Source: Papaver somniferum (taxonomy: Eukaryota; Streptophyta; Magnoliopsida; Ranunculales; Papaveraceae). Taken from it: 64,000 bases of DNA. Within the stretch, counting starts at the first letter, position 1. Each line of letters opens with the position of its first letter. Positions 23,406 through 36,639 of this stretch are shown here, piece after piece. The notes beneath the pieces were generated by a model. It worked only from the letters and a program-made list of their open reading frames with translations. It was not told the origin of the DNA and did not search any database. The translations under genes were made by a program, and so were the position numbers. The stretch spans positions 133,456,777 through 133,520,776 of the forward strand of contig NC_039361.1 of NCBI RefSeq assembly GCF_003573695.1, written 5' to 3'.

Positions 23406-24788
23406 CCTCAAAAACAAATGGAACCCCAATTGAAAACAGATTGATTCTTGCTGCATAATCCTACAACATTTGCTTTGCCACTGCCACTGCCACTTCTGTA
23501 GTGTGAGGACCTTTTTCCTTGTAATTAAGTTGTCTCTCTTATGAAAGTAAGCCCCAATGGGCTTTACTACAGTATCGATAGTGATCCACAATTAGGCCTG
23601 TTTTAGTTTCCATCATTACAGGATCAAGATGGATCGGTGTGTATATGTAGGTAAGGGATATTGCTGCTGATTTTTTCTTTATTTTTTCTCTTGCAGCTAT
23701 ATAATGGGATAAAGTATGGTCATTACGAAGTAACTCCTAGTTTTCCGATATGTTTTAAAATGTCTTTTAGAGTCTGCTATGTTGGTAGGTTTAACCCTAG
23801 CCAATTACATGAAAAAAATTTCAAGATTTTCAAAACTCAAACAGGCTAGGTTTTGTCGTTTGTGGATAGTGTTATTCGATAATGAAGTAAAACTATATTT
23901 TGTGTAGTCAAAATCCTTCTGGAAGGCCGATTATTTGCCGAGTAATCGTTAATCGCTATATGACCAATGTGATTTTCGATTTCGTGATACTTTCGATTTT
24001 TTCGCCATTAAAACGGACGATTTTACCAATTTATACCCATTTTTTTAGTAAAACGAGTTGGTGATTTTTCCGAGTTGGCAATGCATGCACCAAATCAGGA
24101 AAAAAAATTTGGTAACCCCTCTGATGAGAATTATCAAATGTAAAAACTTCTAAAAACATGATTAATAGGTTCACTATAACAATGTTACACACTTAACATG
24201 ATAGTGTTAAAATTTTAGTTTTAATTAGGTAAAAGTCACGACTCATGAGTAGCAATAGTCACTGTATTAGGCCGAGTTTTGGCAATTCTTAAGTCCGAAC
24301 TCATTGCTCATTGTTCCCAGCTCCCCAACCGAGTAGGAACGAGGAGCTAATTCGACTAAATTTTGTGTAATATAAGGGTAGTAAGTTTGTTTTTTTTTGG
24401 ACAAATAACTTTTTAATCTTTTCTCGACGACTAAGATACCTTTAAAAGCATTCAAATTCATGCAAATTAAAAAGCTAAAAATGCTATGTCATATTTAGCT
24501 TTTATGATATTTATACCAGTAACTAGAATAGCCAAATCGACGCAATGGTAATATTCTCAGCCCATTTCAGACGTTAGATATAAGTTATTCCTTTGAAGAG
24601 ACGGTTTTATAAAGCGAACACATTTTTGTATGGCCAATCATCGTCATCATCATCTTCTTCACCATCCTTATCAGTATTGTTGTTATCAGTTGGTCAAAAC
24701 TAAAAGAATTACTATGTATCATCAAAATCATCACCATCATCATCTTCATCCTTCATCATAATCCACCTCACAGTTATCACAATTTTCA
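23406..24788. other. 3' flank of TBL-B, no gene seen
   Basis: About 1.4 kb, including the presumed 3' UTR, AT-rich DNA and a CAT/TCT trinucleotide-rich patch near 24640-24790. Short frames on either strand show no domain. Confidence 0.55.
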
Positions 24789-24820
24789 TGTTAGAGCACG
24801 GTTTGGTCGAACTCGCAATG
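24789..24820 (+). repeat. 5' stub of copia LTR (family 3)
   Basis: TGTTAGAGCACGG then GGTCGAACTCGC matches the start of copia family 2 LTRs, then stops where the gypsy-type element begins. The rest of a related LTR resumes at 34062. No matching target duplication was found at the two junctions, so some sequence was probably lost. Confidence 0.6.
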
Positions 24821-25380
24821 TGATTCCTAGCGCACATCCTCGACGAGATATGAACCAGAACAGCCACAATCAGCATATCTTCGCGAGACGCAGCTGATTG
24901 TGATGCCATGATTCCTAGTATACATCCTCAACGAGATGCTGCTGGTCATATAGGCTCTGTAGATGTGTAAATACGTCCCCGGCGGACTTATGACCCAGAG
25001 CGTATATTTGCATATCTCCTGTAAGCACGACTCACCCTGTTTGATATCAAGGACTAATTTCTAGTACATCATCGCGAGATACGCTGGTCATGTCTGCTCT
25101 AGGCTCTGACTTGACTTACTGAGGTTTCTGAATAACTCTTAGGACATCCCCGCGAGATACACTAGTTATTCTGCCTCCGGGACCTTTCGACAGACTCCTA
25201 GAACATCCTTTCAGGATACACTGGTCTTGTTAGCCCATCATATGGACACACAGTTGATTCCAAGCACATCTCTGCAAGATACGCTGGTCAAAGACAAGTG
25301 AGCCAGAGTCTCGCAGAGGCATTAATTGGGCGTACAAAGCCTTTTTCTCTTATGACGAGTCTCAGCTGACCATAGAGAGA

Positions 25381-25665
25381 TTCAGATCCGTTAAGAAAAT
25401 CTTTGGAGAGATTTTGATCCGTCTACAAAATCTCGGAGAGATTCAAATCTCTCTGCAAAATCACGGAGAGATTTTGATTCGTCTGCAAAATCACGGAGAG
25501 ATTTTGATTCGTCTGCAAAATCTCGGAGAGATTTTGATATGTCTGCAAAATCTCGGAGAGATTCAAATTTCTCTGCTAAATCACGGAGAGATTTTGTTCC
25601 GTATGCAAAATCTCGAAGAGATTCAAATCTCTCCTCAAAATCTCGGAGATATTCACATGATAGGC
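25381..25665 (+). repeat. 30-bp minisatellite in the LTR, copy 1
   Basis: About nine units of 30 bp alternate between a type containing GAGATTTTGATCCGTCTG and a type containing GAGATTCAAATCTCTCTG, each ending CAAAATC(T/A)C. All frames stay partly open and yield decapeptide repeats on both strands, which are a by-product of the period being a multiple of three. Confidence 0.9.
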
Positions 25666-26262
25666 ACACGTCTTACCTAGTGCTCTAGCCTATTTATTAG
25701 CCTCTCAAACACACTCATTGCTAGTAAATTGAGCCTGAACTATACATGTCTATCCAAAAACGTGGATAATCTCTCTTGATCTCTACATGCTCAACAAAGG
25801 GACCCACAAACAATAATGCGGTCTTCACATGACATATGTGACCGGCCATGGAGAGAGGGAGATCAGCCTCAGCTCCTCTCACACTCTACACACGATTCCT
25901 GAGGAATTCCATGCCTTTTCACGTGACTCATCCTAATCATTCTCACAAATCAGAGAATATCTCTCTATCTTGTCCAACTCGTCTAAATAGAATATTTCTC
26001 TCTCAACACATCATCACAAAGGCTGACTCGGATTTACACAAATGGGGGGATATCCATTAGGGTTTTGGTCTGGCGGTTTACGGCACGTGTGAGGAATACC
26101 CGGCTTACTTCTCATCGCAGAAGAGAGTAAAGGATGTGGAATAATGAGATAAACTCAAACTATAGCTAGTTTATCCTTATTCCTGAATAGACATGAGAAT
26201 TTCTCTGCACGGCACGGCAAGCAATCCTTATATTCTCCGACACGGAGATTAGAGAATTCAGC

Positions 26263-26270
26263 TATAAATA
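26263..26270 (+). promoter_or_regulatory. TATA box, Tat/Ogre-like LTR1
   Basis: TATAAATA about 270 bp before the LTR end, conserved at 33787-33794 in LTR2. Promoter role inferred. Confidence 0.5.
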
Positions 26271-26536
26271 GGTCCTCTATTTTTCTAAGCTACGATCATC
26301 TTTCTCATAACCTCTCAGAGTAATTCTTCTTCAAACCCTAGAATTCTCTGATCCCTCTCTTCATATGCTTCCCTCCCTAAGACCATCCCTAAATCTCTTC
26401 CTTGTGATTGAAGCATCCTTTGAACGGCCTCTGTGCATGGTTTAGGCGAAGACTGTTCGTGATCAAACTCCTGTAACTCACTTTCAGAAACCCTAGAATC
26501 CCACTTCTAATCTCTCCAAGATTTTAGGTAACTACA

Positions 26537-29500
26537 TTTTGGCGACCATAGTGGGAGGTTGTTCAATCATTTACAGATGTCAATCATGGTCACTATTAGG
26601 AAGGAAGCTGATTCCACCAATCCAAACAAACAAAAAACGTTTCATTGCTCTAGTCTCTGTAAATCCATTATATATTTAGCCGAGAGATTTATCTCTACCA
26701 GTAGTCTTCTCTCTCAAACGAGTGTTTGACCTTAGTGAATAAGTTAGTGACGTCCCGGATCACTCGTAACTTTCCCTCTATGAAAAAAAATATCCCAATA
26801 ACCTATTTCCACAAAAATCTACTACTTGTCCTTGAAAAAGTTGGGTAAGGACCAAGGCGAGCTCCTGGAAACTCTACAGAATCTTGCAAAACCTCAGGTT
26901 AATATCCAGACTTATCTGAAAACGCCTTTAGAGTTACCAGTAGGGATAGATCCAACAAAATAAGATCGATTACACGTTTCCTAAAGAAGGAGTACTAAAA
27001 CTGATGAGAATAGCACGAACGGAATCCAGTCTGTCTGCAATCGACCTCACCGGAGAAGATGAAACTCGTTATGAACGCTACAGATCAAAGGAGAAACCAT
27101 CCAGTCAAACTTATCAGTCTCAAGTACTTCAAAGACCAGATGATGCTCTAAAATTAGATATTCTGACGAATATTTTCTCCAAAATTCTTTTAGGTCAAGG
27201 ACCCTTAATCTGATCACATGGGACTCGGAAAGTTTACCTCACTTTACTATTTTACTTGTAACTCTTTCATTCTGTATCCGATTGACCTAGTTCTTTTTCT
27301 GTCAGATTTTCCTTTTCGTCGTCTACAGGATGACCTTAGCGAAAACCTGGAAAAGATCCAAAAAATTCGTGACCTAGTAAAAAGCATTGCAGAGCCATAT
27401 AGGGTCATATATCGCCAACCAAGATAAATCTTGTCGTTCTTCCTGCTTCAAAGGATCATGACCAGAAAGCAACAAAGTATAAGACGAGGCTAGATTCCAA
27501 GACAACGCTCGGCCAAATCTCATACTTATCCGAAGATGTAAAGACGCTGGTCGATATCCTATCTCAGCACCCATCCCGTCATAAAGAAGGGGAGTCCTAG
27601 AAATCGTACGACCAAGTCTCGATGAACCTCTATCTCAGCTATACCAACGATTATCCAGTATCATTTTTCGATGGGATCTCAGTTCACCCAAGATGGGGAA
27701 GCAGAATATCTTTGCAGTCGAATCTATCAAGTAAAGAGAGATGTATATTGATAATCGTGAGGTTGACTATTCAGGATACTCATCCAGACGCGTCTAACAG
27801 TTCCCATAGTCAAAGAATCTTCTCTTTGAAAGACCAGCTCGATAAGATATCCCATATGTCAGATTCAGACGTGACGACCGAAGAACAAGATGCGGCGACC
27901 GCTTATAGCTCCTCAAATCAGAAAACCACTTCCTCAAGTTGGGATGTATCGTAGGGACTTTAGAAGAACTCCATCATCAGCAACCTTAACACAAACCAGA
28001 TTTCTATTATGCTTAAAGCACGTCTCTTGCGTTACTAGCTCTATAATGCGTTCACTGTTGTACTGATCCTATGACGTGTCTACTTCTCTTACTTTTGGTT
28101 TACCATCTCCCAGAAGAAAGATAGATCTCGATAGATGATTTGGCTAAACAAGTTCACAAGGATCCCTTTCAAGACACCTAATAGAGGCGGAACAACAACT
28201 TCATCTTGTCCAGGAAGACACATGTGGCCAGACACTCTACACGACTCTCCACATACGTCTCCAACCCGCAGAATAACGCTTTCTCGCCTTTAATACTCAA
28301 TCTCTTACGCTACAAGGGTTTTACTTCGTTTTTTCAAGTGTCTCGAGTCGATAAGAATCCCTAGTCATATATCAAACTGAGGACTACGTGCTACACACCT
28401 TTGCATGACCAACAAGAGATGACCCTGACATCCAGTTTCCAGATAAAGATTTAGAAACAATCAACGCAAGAGTCTCTAAAGATTGGGACACATCGAGGCC
28501 GTTCAACTCCTAAAACCCACATCACAACATGTTATTACTTGGGGACTATGAGATTAGAGTTCGGACTTCAAAATCTTGAAAGGGAATCATCCGTGACTCG
28601 ATAAATCTCGCATCTCTCTACAGTATCGTCGAATTCTCCTTAGTCAGCATCTTCTCTGTATTCAGCAATTACAACTATGTCACGGATCCTAACTGAAGAT
28701 GTGACGGTTCAAATCTGGATAGTTTCGTCCCTATAAGATGTTTTAGGGTTTTATATGTGTGCAACATGACTATATCAAGTAAAAGAAGCATTCAAATAAT
28801 TCTTCAACAATGAACGCATGCAGGAGAAAAACTAGGGTTCGCAATCGGTTTGAATAGAAGTATACATTTTCCAGTCTACTCGGACGCGGCTCATACTTTA
28901 GTCACATAACTCAACGATCTGGGACAAACGCCATTGATAAAAATATCCTTCCATGTGTCTCCTACCATGTGTTAAAAGGGAGTGATGTTTCAAAATACGG
29001 TCCAAGAGATGTCATCAAAACACTTGAAAGAATTGTTGTTAAATATTTGAATTCCCGAATTTAACTTCACGTGGGTTTATCACCATAAAAACAATCTTCA
29101 AATCCTAATTTTACTCTAGTAAATGAAAGTTAAGTCTTTTATGTTCGATAGTTGGGGTCAACCACTGAAATCGGATGTCAAAAAACTTTCTACAGCTTCT
29201 GGAGTGAAGGCCGCGCAAAGGAGGAACACCTATTACGAATTTAACTTAGGGTTTTCAGCTACTCGCATACCCGACGAACCAATATAAGGTTTACATCAAG
29301 TTTGAACTCATGAAGGTCCCCTTCCTTTAGCAGATGCATAGGGAAAAGGTTCAGAGGGAGAAAATATCAATCCTGAAGAAAATCATCCAGCAAATTCCCC
29401 TAGAGAAAATATCTTTTTTCATGTTCAGCTGCTTCACTTCGGCCTCTGCATCTCGAGCCTCCTACTTAGCATGTTCCAGCTCTTCATCTACCATACGCAA

Positions 29501-32195
29501 CTCAGATTAAGAACCCCTCTGAACTCAATTCACCCAAACGAACCCTGACAGAATCGAGCCACTCTCGCAACCACCTCATATTGAAAGAAAAGATTCTCAC
29601 GGGTTGTCACCGAGTTTCCCAGGTTTACAAGATCATCAGAAGCAAGACCGTTCGGAGTTATCATTCTCACGATATAATCCGTCGCCCGCCTCATCCGCAT
29701 TCTACCAAGGTCGAACTCGTTCTCACCATGAAGAATATTCTATAAACAAAGAGAAGATCAGATAAGTCTGCAAAGTTCAAAAAACATAAGTTAAAATCAA
29801 GGGAGCAACAACACAGGACTGTGGTTTGATTTACATGAAGACCGGTCTTTTCCCCTATAGCCTTGTCCTCTCATAATCTCTTCATGCCTTGTATTATCCT
29901 AATCCCTTCAAGCATACCCTCATGCCTAGAGTCCTATACTTATCAAGAAATCCATCTGACGTCTCAATTGATACTCTTGGATTTTTTTGGGTCCACACTT
30001 TAACAAAGGATAAAGGGAAATACGTTTTCTTCGCGACAAAGGGTATAAACATAAAATCAAATGATGGGCATGTCTCTGACATAAGGATACAAAATTCACG
30101 ACCTAAACCAAGCTAAGAAAGGGTAGTGAATTCATAATACTCCAAGAGGTTGTGCTTGAAGCAAGAGAACGCTTTAAGATTCCAACTGAAACAAGGATTC
30201 CTTCGGTAATTCGTATTGATGTACATTGCAGCGCGGATACTTGAAAATTTATGCCAAACCGTAAGGAATTTTGAGGTACTTCCTGAAGAAAATATGTTCC
30301 TCTATTTATCACCAGAAATATACCAAAAGTGCGCCTCAAACGGACATACGATCTAGGAGATGTGGTCCCGACACCGAAGTAAGTGCAATATGAAAACTCC
30401 TGAAATTTTTATATAGGATTTCTGAAGTCAGAAGTATACACGGATATGATTGACCAAACAAACTCGAAATCAAGTTATTATTTTTTCATTAGAAATATTA
30501 TCCTCTTACCTTTAAATTTTGGGTCCGGGGACTCAAATCGGAGTCCAAATGAAGAGTTTACAGCCATTCTATGCAAGCCTCTCAAAACTGAAGTTTTCTA
30601 ACGAACACCTAAACGAAGAGTCCTAATACAAAACGTGTGAAAGAAGGATGGAATGACCTCTATAACTAGGTCACGCCCAAAAGAGCTGGAAAAGAGTTTT
30701 ATTTTCAAGCCTATCTAAAAAGGGAAGCCTTGAAGCAAAAGGAAAAGGAGTTAGAACTAAAAGATGAAATTAGAGGAATTTGGGTCAAATAAGGAAACCA
30801 AGGTATTTTCTCCTTCCAAAACTCCTCCAATTCGTGTCCAAGACCTTTTCATGCGTGGGGATGCTCTCCTAGGCCAGTGAGACGTGATTTATTCTCTCGG
30901 AATTTTTTTAGGGTTTTGACGAAAAAGCCCTAATCTCAAGAATTTGACGAAAAAGGGGATTTATTCTAAAAGAGAGGGGACCGATACTATATCATTCTCT
31001 TGGAAATTTCTCTAAGCCTCTCTCCCTTTTAACTCATTGCTCTTCAACAAAAACGATCTCATAAGGTATTTTGACCAAAATACCCTTTGTATTGCAATTT
31101 CGAGTATTTTTAAGGAAGAAAGCCTTAGTACAGCTAGAGTGCGGCCAAGCTCTCAACTACTCATTCCAAAGACCTCATACACGTGAATGTTGAGTTCTCT
31201 AAGTGTTCGAAGAAGAACGGGGTTGAAACGGAATCCCGAAAAGCAGAACTTCATAGAGAATAAAGGGAATCTGGCTCAAAATAGGAAATTCGGGGTTCAT
31301 GGTTTCCAAAACCAGGACCAGAAACGCGTCAATCCCGCTTTCAAGACGTGAATATGCCTGGGTAGATTCCATGTTTCTCTCATTCCAAAGAAAAAATCAG
31401 GCTCATAGTTGTTTTTGACGAAAATACTCTTAGTTTCAAAGGTATGTACTTTCTTTAATAAAGAGGAGTATGATTGGCACAAGGAATTGAACAAGCTCTC
31501 ATCACAAGGTTATGACCCCACAAGATATATGAACACCTTCCAAGCCTCTTCAAGCCTCTCCAGAGTGTCTGAAGGAGTCAGACGCGAACAAAAGAGAAAT
31601 TAGGGTTTAGGTATGATACGAGACTGAGTTCAGAATTTACATGGGATAGGGACTCCGTAGCTTCAAGAGTAAATGAATGTCTTTTCTCATGGCCCTTCAC
31701 CAACATCAAGACCATCCAGAAACTATTCAATATTCTCTCTTTCCCACATACTCTCCTATACAAACTCAGAAGCTCAAGGATGCACAAAGAGAGCAAATTC
31801 GGGTTTTGGCCAAGTAAACCCTAATTAAACAAATTCTATTTGCTCAAGACGGAAATTTTATCTCTTCAAGACTTCAGTATCATATCATCAAGACAGAAAT
31901 CCTAGGAAGTTCCAAAGTCCAGAATTGGTTCCAAGATCATAGACATAACAATCGAAGGCTAAACATCAATTCGGGAATTCTGCAAGTCTAAAAGCACGAA
32001 CGAATCGTAATTTATGAATGATTTGTTACCATCTATATACTCATCATAGAACAATCAAGGTTCTACTCTGACTAGGGGACTTAATGTAGATGGTGAAATT
32101 CGGATAAGGGGAAAAGGCGTCCTTTCATCCCTATAAATAGAATTCAACTCTCATGGGAGAAATTAAGCCCTTGGTCCTCAAGGCACTCATATCCA
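26537..32195 (+). other. Internal domain of the Tat/Ogre-like element, no recognised protein
   Basis: 5.7 kb in which all frames are short (110 codons or fewer). Frames at 27004-27213 and 27622-27954 are acidic/basic mixed and not recognised. They may be remnants of an old gag, but no CCHC knuckle, aspartic protease or RT motif could be read. TGGCGACC at 26540 begins the primer binding site. Nothing else was identified. Confidence 0.6.
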
Positions 32196-34061
32196 TGATT
32201 TCTAGTATACATCCCCGCGAGACATTGCTGGTCGTGATGCCGTGATTCCTAGCGCACATCCTCGACGAGATACTGCTGGTCACGTAGGTTCTGTAGAGCG
32301 TAAAATATCCCCGGCAGACTTATGAACCAGAACAGCCACAATCAACATGTCTTCGCAAGATGCAACTTATTGTGATGCCATGATTCCTAATATACATCCT
32401 CAACAAGATGTTGTTGGTCATGTAGGCTTTGTATATGCGTAAATACGTCCCCGGCGGACTTATGACCCAGAGCGAAGATTTGCATATCTCTTGTAAGCAC
32501 GACTCACCCTATTAGAGATCAAGAACTGATTCCTAGTACATCATCGCGAGATACACTGGTCATGTCTGCTCTAGGCTTTGACTCGACTTAATGAGGTTTC
32601 TGAATAACTCTTAGGACATCCCCGCGAGATACACTGGTTATTCTGCCTCCGGGACCTTTCGACAGACTCCTAGAACATCCTTTCAGGATACACTGGCCTT
32701 GTTGGCCCATCATATGGACACACAGTTGATTCCTAGCACATCTCTGCAAGATACGTTGGTCAAAGACAAGTGAGCCAGAGTCTCGCAGAGGCATTAATTG
32801 GGCGTACAAAGCCTTTTTCTCTCATGACGAGTCTCAGCTGACCATAGAGATATTCAGATCCGTCAAGAAAATCTTTTGAGAGATTTTGATCCATCTGCAA
32901 AATCTCGAAGAGATTCAAATCTCTCTGCAAAATCACAGAAAGATTTTGATCTTTCTGCAAAATCTCGGAGAGATTCAAATCTATCTGCAAAATCACGGAG
33001 AGATTTTGTTCCCTCTGCAAAATCTCGGAGAGATTCAAATCTCTCTGCAAAATCACGGAGAGATTTTGTTCCGTCCGCAAAATCTCGAAGAAATTCAAAT
33101 CTCTTCCCAAAATCTCGGAGAGATTCAAATCTATCTGAAAAATCTCGGGGAGATTCAAATCTCTCCTCAACATCGCAGAGAGATTCACATGATAGGCGGA
33201 CGCCTCACCTAGTTCTCAAGCCTATCACTCAGCCTCTCAAACACACTCACGGCTAGGAAATTGAGCCTGAACTATACATGTTTATCCAAAAACGTTGATA
33301 AGCTCTCTTGAGCTCTACATGCTCAACAAATGGACCCACATACAATAATACAGTCTTCACATGACATATGTGACCGCCCATGGAGAGAGGGAGGTCAGCC
33401 TCAGCTCCTCTCACACTTTGCACATGATTCCTGAGGAATTTTATTCCTTTTCACGTGACTCATCCTAGTCATTTTCAAATCAGAGAATATCTCTCTATCT
33501 TGGAAAACTCCGCTAAAGAGAATATTTCTCTCTCAACACATCATCACAAAGGCTGACTCAGCTTCACACAAATGGTGGGATATCAATTAGGGTTTTAGTC
33601 TGGCGGTCTACGACACGTGTGAGGAATACCCGGTTTATTTCTCACCGCAGAAGAGAGTAAAGGTGGTGGAATAATGAGATAAAACTCAACCTAGTTTATC
33701 CCTATTCCTGAAGAGATGAGAGAATTGCTTCGCGCGGCACGGAAAGCAATCCTTATCATCACCGACCTGAGATTAGAGAATTCAGCTATAAATAGGTCCT
33801 CTATTTTTCCAAGATAAGATCATCTTTCACATAACCTCTCAGAGTAATTCTTCTTCAAACCCCAGAATTCTCTGATCCCTCTCTTCATCTGCTTCCCTCC
33901 CTAAGACCGGCCCTAAATCTCTTCCATGTGACTGAAGCATCCTTTTTAATGGCCACTTTGCGTGGTTCAGGTGAAGATTGTTTGTGCTCAACCTCCCGTA
34001 ACTCACTTTAAGAAACCCTAGAATCTCACTTCTAACCTCTCTAATATTTTAGGTAACTACA
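32196..34061 (+). repeat. 3' LTR of the Tat/Ogre-like element
   Basis: Matches LTR1 through to GGTAACTACA at 34061. The start is uncertain: TGATTTCTAG at 32196 opens an extra subrepeat absent from LTR1, and the match to the LTR1 start itself is near 32243. Minisatellite at 32836-33190, TATAAATA at 33787-33794. Confidence 0.7.
32836..33190 (+). repeat. 30-bp minisatellite in the LTR, copy 2
   Basis: Same alternating 30-bp units as at 25381-25665, with about two or three more units, so copy number differs between the LTRs of one element. Confidence 0.9.
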
Positions 34062-34871
34062 GTGAGACTACGTCGTATGGCTTGTAGTGTATGCTGTAAA
34101 ATAGAAATTTCTAGTCAATCTTATCTTGTTAAGCATCTCGAAATATGATGCAAGCAATTGATGTTCACAGGTCCTTAGCAATCTTATTTCAAAGTAATTT
34201 ATTGTTCAAGAACTATGTTTGTGGATAATTTGGAAATTCCCTAAGAAATGGGAATGTTTTAAATATCAAAAAACAAAATTTTCAGAACTACTGAAATAAA
34301 GACTCAGGGTCGGTATGCATATCCAGTTCGTATACCTTGGATATCTGAGTTTCTGGATACCCAGCTAGTACACATACCACGGTGTTCTGAATTCGTGAAT
34401 GAGGGGAGGTACGTGTACTGGGCATGAGTTAGTGAATACCCTTTCGGTACACATTCCTTAGCCAACTGAATTCACGAACTAGTTCGTTGGTACACGTACC
34501 CTTGCACACCTACCTAGTGTTAATTAGTAGATGCTTATGAATTGTTTCATAAATAGGTTTAGCATTGCTACATCTCTCATGGACACCTCTAAGATATCTT
34601 TGATTACTAAAATACCTTGTGTATGTGCATCGTGATTCAAGTTTTAAGTGTTTAAATTAACACGATCTTTCTTATTAGTTTTAAAGGCATATTTCCATGA
34701 ACTATCATTATACACGGCTCCGGTAGATGGACCATAATGCATATTCTTCGATGTAATTCCAAGAAAAACTTCCCATATGCTTACATGAACTTCTAGCAAG
34801 AGTTTCATCTAAACTAAGAAAGTGTTTGCTTGAATTTCAAGTTATTTAGCTTGAATTATAAGAAACCCTAC

Positions 34872-35211
34872 ACCTTGTTTGTTTACTCCTGATTCATCTG
34901 GATCTGAGTCGTCTGGATCTGACTGAAATCACCTGACTTGAGTTAGATCTGACTCAATATGTTTGTTTGAGTCAGATCTGACTCAATTGACTCAAAACAA
35001 TGTGAGTCAGTGGTTTGATCCCATGAGTCAAGGGTATTTTTTTACCTGGCTTAAACGGGTCTGAGTCAGGGGTTAGGTCTGAGTCAGAGGACGAGTTAGA
35101 TCTAACTCAAAATTTAAAACTAACAAGCTGACATCTGAATCGCGACGAGTCAGGGGTTGACTCAGATTCATATCACGAGTCAGATGGAAACAAACATGGT
35201 TCTAGTCTTGA
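34872..35211. mobile_element. MITE rich in TGAGTCA motifs
   Basis: Ends are ACCTTGTTTGTTTACTCCTGA and its approximate inverse (reading ACCATGTTTGTTTCCATCTGA on the other strand). CTA lies on both sides (34867-34870 area and at about 35213), possibly a 3-bp target duplication as in PIF/Harbinger MITEs. The body repeats ATCTGAGTCAG-like words. It holds nine exact TGA(G/C)TCA heptamers and a perfect 20-bp palindrome at 34967-34986. It interrupts the copia LTR between AGAAACCCTA and CTAGTCTTG. Confidence 0.65.
34967..34986. repeat. Perfect 20-bp palindrome
   Basis: TTGAGTCAGATCTGACTCAA equals its own reverse complement. It lies in the middle of the MITE and contains two TGAGTCA/TGACTCA sites. 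Confidence 0.95.
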
Positions 35212-35910
35212 AAGTCTATAAATAGAGAGACTCAAACAACCAGAAATTTCAATCCCTGACACTTCCCTGCCCTAGTTATTTGCTAGAGTCGTCCTCGATG
35301 ACCTAGGTCTCCGATGTTAAATATAATTAGGATTACGTCTTAAAGACTTCACTTAGGCATCATGATACCTTGATAGTTCGCGTATAATGATCTTGTTCAT
35401 TTTTTTTGTCAAGGTTTTAATAATCTATTTCAGGAATGAGATAGATACCGATCGCTAAGTTCTCTTCGTCTCAGACGTTGTAATTCCTCTAGATAGATAT
35501 ATAAAACTCTTTTTTATTGTTCGGTTTAAGATTTTTTTAAGAGGTGGTTAAGAATCTAGGCTTCTCAGCTAACTGAGTGTAAGTATTCCGGATTTGTGAG
35601 GTTTACTAGCTTTGTCTATTGCAAACATATTTCCAAGCCTTGATCTTTGATTTAAAGGGAAATCGATCAGGCTTATCTGTTAAAGGAAAATTGGTATCAA
35701 AAGTCTCCACTTTAGCTGAAACAACTCTTAGGTTGTAAAGGACGTCAACTAAGGGAATCAATTGTGTAGAGCCTTGAGAGGAGCGCGGCTGTAACTGAAT
35801 CGCTTGGAGGGTGAATTCGCTATCAACTACATTCTATTCCTGATAGTAGCCTAGTGTATGTTGTGTCTTGATACAGTTTGGTGTTCAAATATGGACGAGG
35901 TCCCGGGGCT

Positions 35911-36639
35911 TAACACCAAAACTTTTAGTATGACGCACATCAGTTCTTGAATTTTCCTTACATCGGTTTCAATGTTTACTTGAAAATTACTAAAATCTAT
36001 GAAACACCTTAGCTTCCACATGTTCCACAGAGTGAAACCTGATATTTCTCCCAATTTGTGATACTCTTTATTTTTCCCCAATTTTCTTTCCCAATAGGTG
36101 TCACCATATATTCACCAGCGTACACCCTAAACTTAGAAATAGTGAACCTTTTTAGAAATGGTGAGTCTCAGACAAAACTGTGTGTAAGCAATGAATGACT
36201 GACCAGTCTTGGGGGAATTCATAGAGGAAAATATCGAGGGTAACACGTATTTTCTCTTGGAAAAAATACGGTTTAGTCCAAAATGAGACTAATATGTAGT
36301 AGTTAGTCCTCACTCATTCAGCTAGACAAAAATTAGTCGTTTATTTATTTAAAATATAAAAATTAAACTAATAACCCATATGATTTATAATTTAGTCTAA
36401 ATATTTACAGTTTAGTCCAAAGTATTCATGCTATCAGCAGTTTTAAATAACATAAAAATAATTTCAAACCAAATGTATCTTTAGAAGCGGGGATCCAAAA
36501 TTCGCAAAATTTATATATTTGATAAGTTATTTGCGAGATCTACAAAAAGATTACCCATATGACTAAAAAAAAAAATCTTTCTTAAAATTTTAGTTTTCGC
36601 TTTATGGTGTACATATGCACAAAATTTGATTTACATATT
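35911..36639. other. Noncoding stretch
   Basis: AT-rich sequence with TTTAGTCCAAA/TTTAGTCTAAA words between about 36270 and 36420. No gene recognised. Confidence 0.5.

Larger units (their letters stand above)
24821..26536 (+). repeat. 5' LTR of the Tat/Ogre-like element
   Basis: Begins TGATTCCTAGCGCACATCC and ends GGTAACTACA. It is made largely of related subrepeats, each with a phrase like CCTAGTACATC, a short G/C-rich GCGAGATAC and CTGGTCA. Compared with LTR2 it lacks about 50 bp after CTCGACGAGATA and the first subrepeat. TATAAATA lies at 26263-26270. Confidence 0.75.
24821..34061 (+). mobile_element. Large gypsy (Tat/Ogre-like) element without coding capacity
   Basis: Direct repeats 24821-26536 and about 32196-34061 flank 5.7 kb. 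LTR1 is followed by TGGCGACCATAGTGGGA (26540-26556), a primer binding site of the Tat/Ogre gypsy type. No gag, protease, RT, RNase H or integrase motif was found inside, so it is a LARD-like non-autonomous element or a heavily decayed one. Both LTRs carry a 30-bp minisatellite and a TATA box. It lies inside a copia LTR (stub 24789-24820, remainder 34062-35910). A 300-bp piece of this LTR family also occurs at 46208-46515. Confidence 0.75.
34062..35910 (+). repeat. Remainder of copia family 3 LTR
   Basis: It aligns with the 3' half of the family 2 LTR (around 16700-17480): ACAACTCTTAGGTTGTAAAGG and CAACTAAGGGAATCAATTG, then GTGTTCAAATATGGACGAGG and TCCCGGGG, after which homology is lost. It contains a diverged form of the GTAC palindrome region (34310-34510) and a MITE (34872-35211). 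Confidence 0.65.

Noticed and set aside
25381..25665. CRISPR-like array appearance
   Set aside because: Units are contiguous 30-bp tandem repeats without unique spacers, in a plant LTR.
32876..33256. Decapeptide-repeat frames (SAKSRRDSNL type) on + and matching frames on -
   Set aside because: They arise from the 30-bp minisatellite inside an LTR; the period is a multiple of three, so several frames stay open on both strands.
24784..34066. Target duplication of the Tat/Ogre-like element
   Set aside because: Flanking five-mers do not match under any tested LTR start, so none is claimed.
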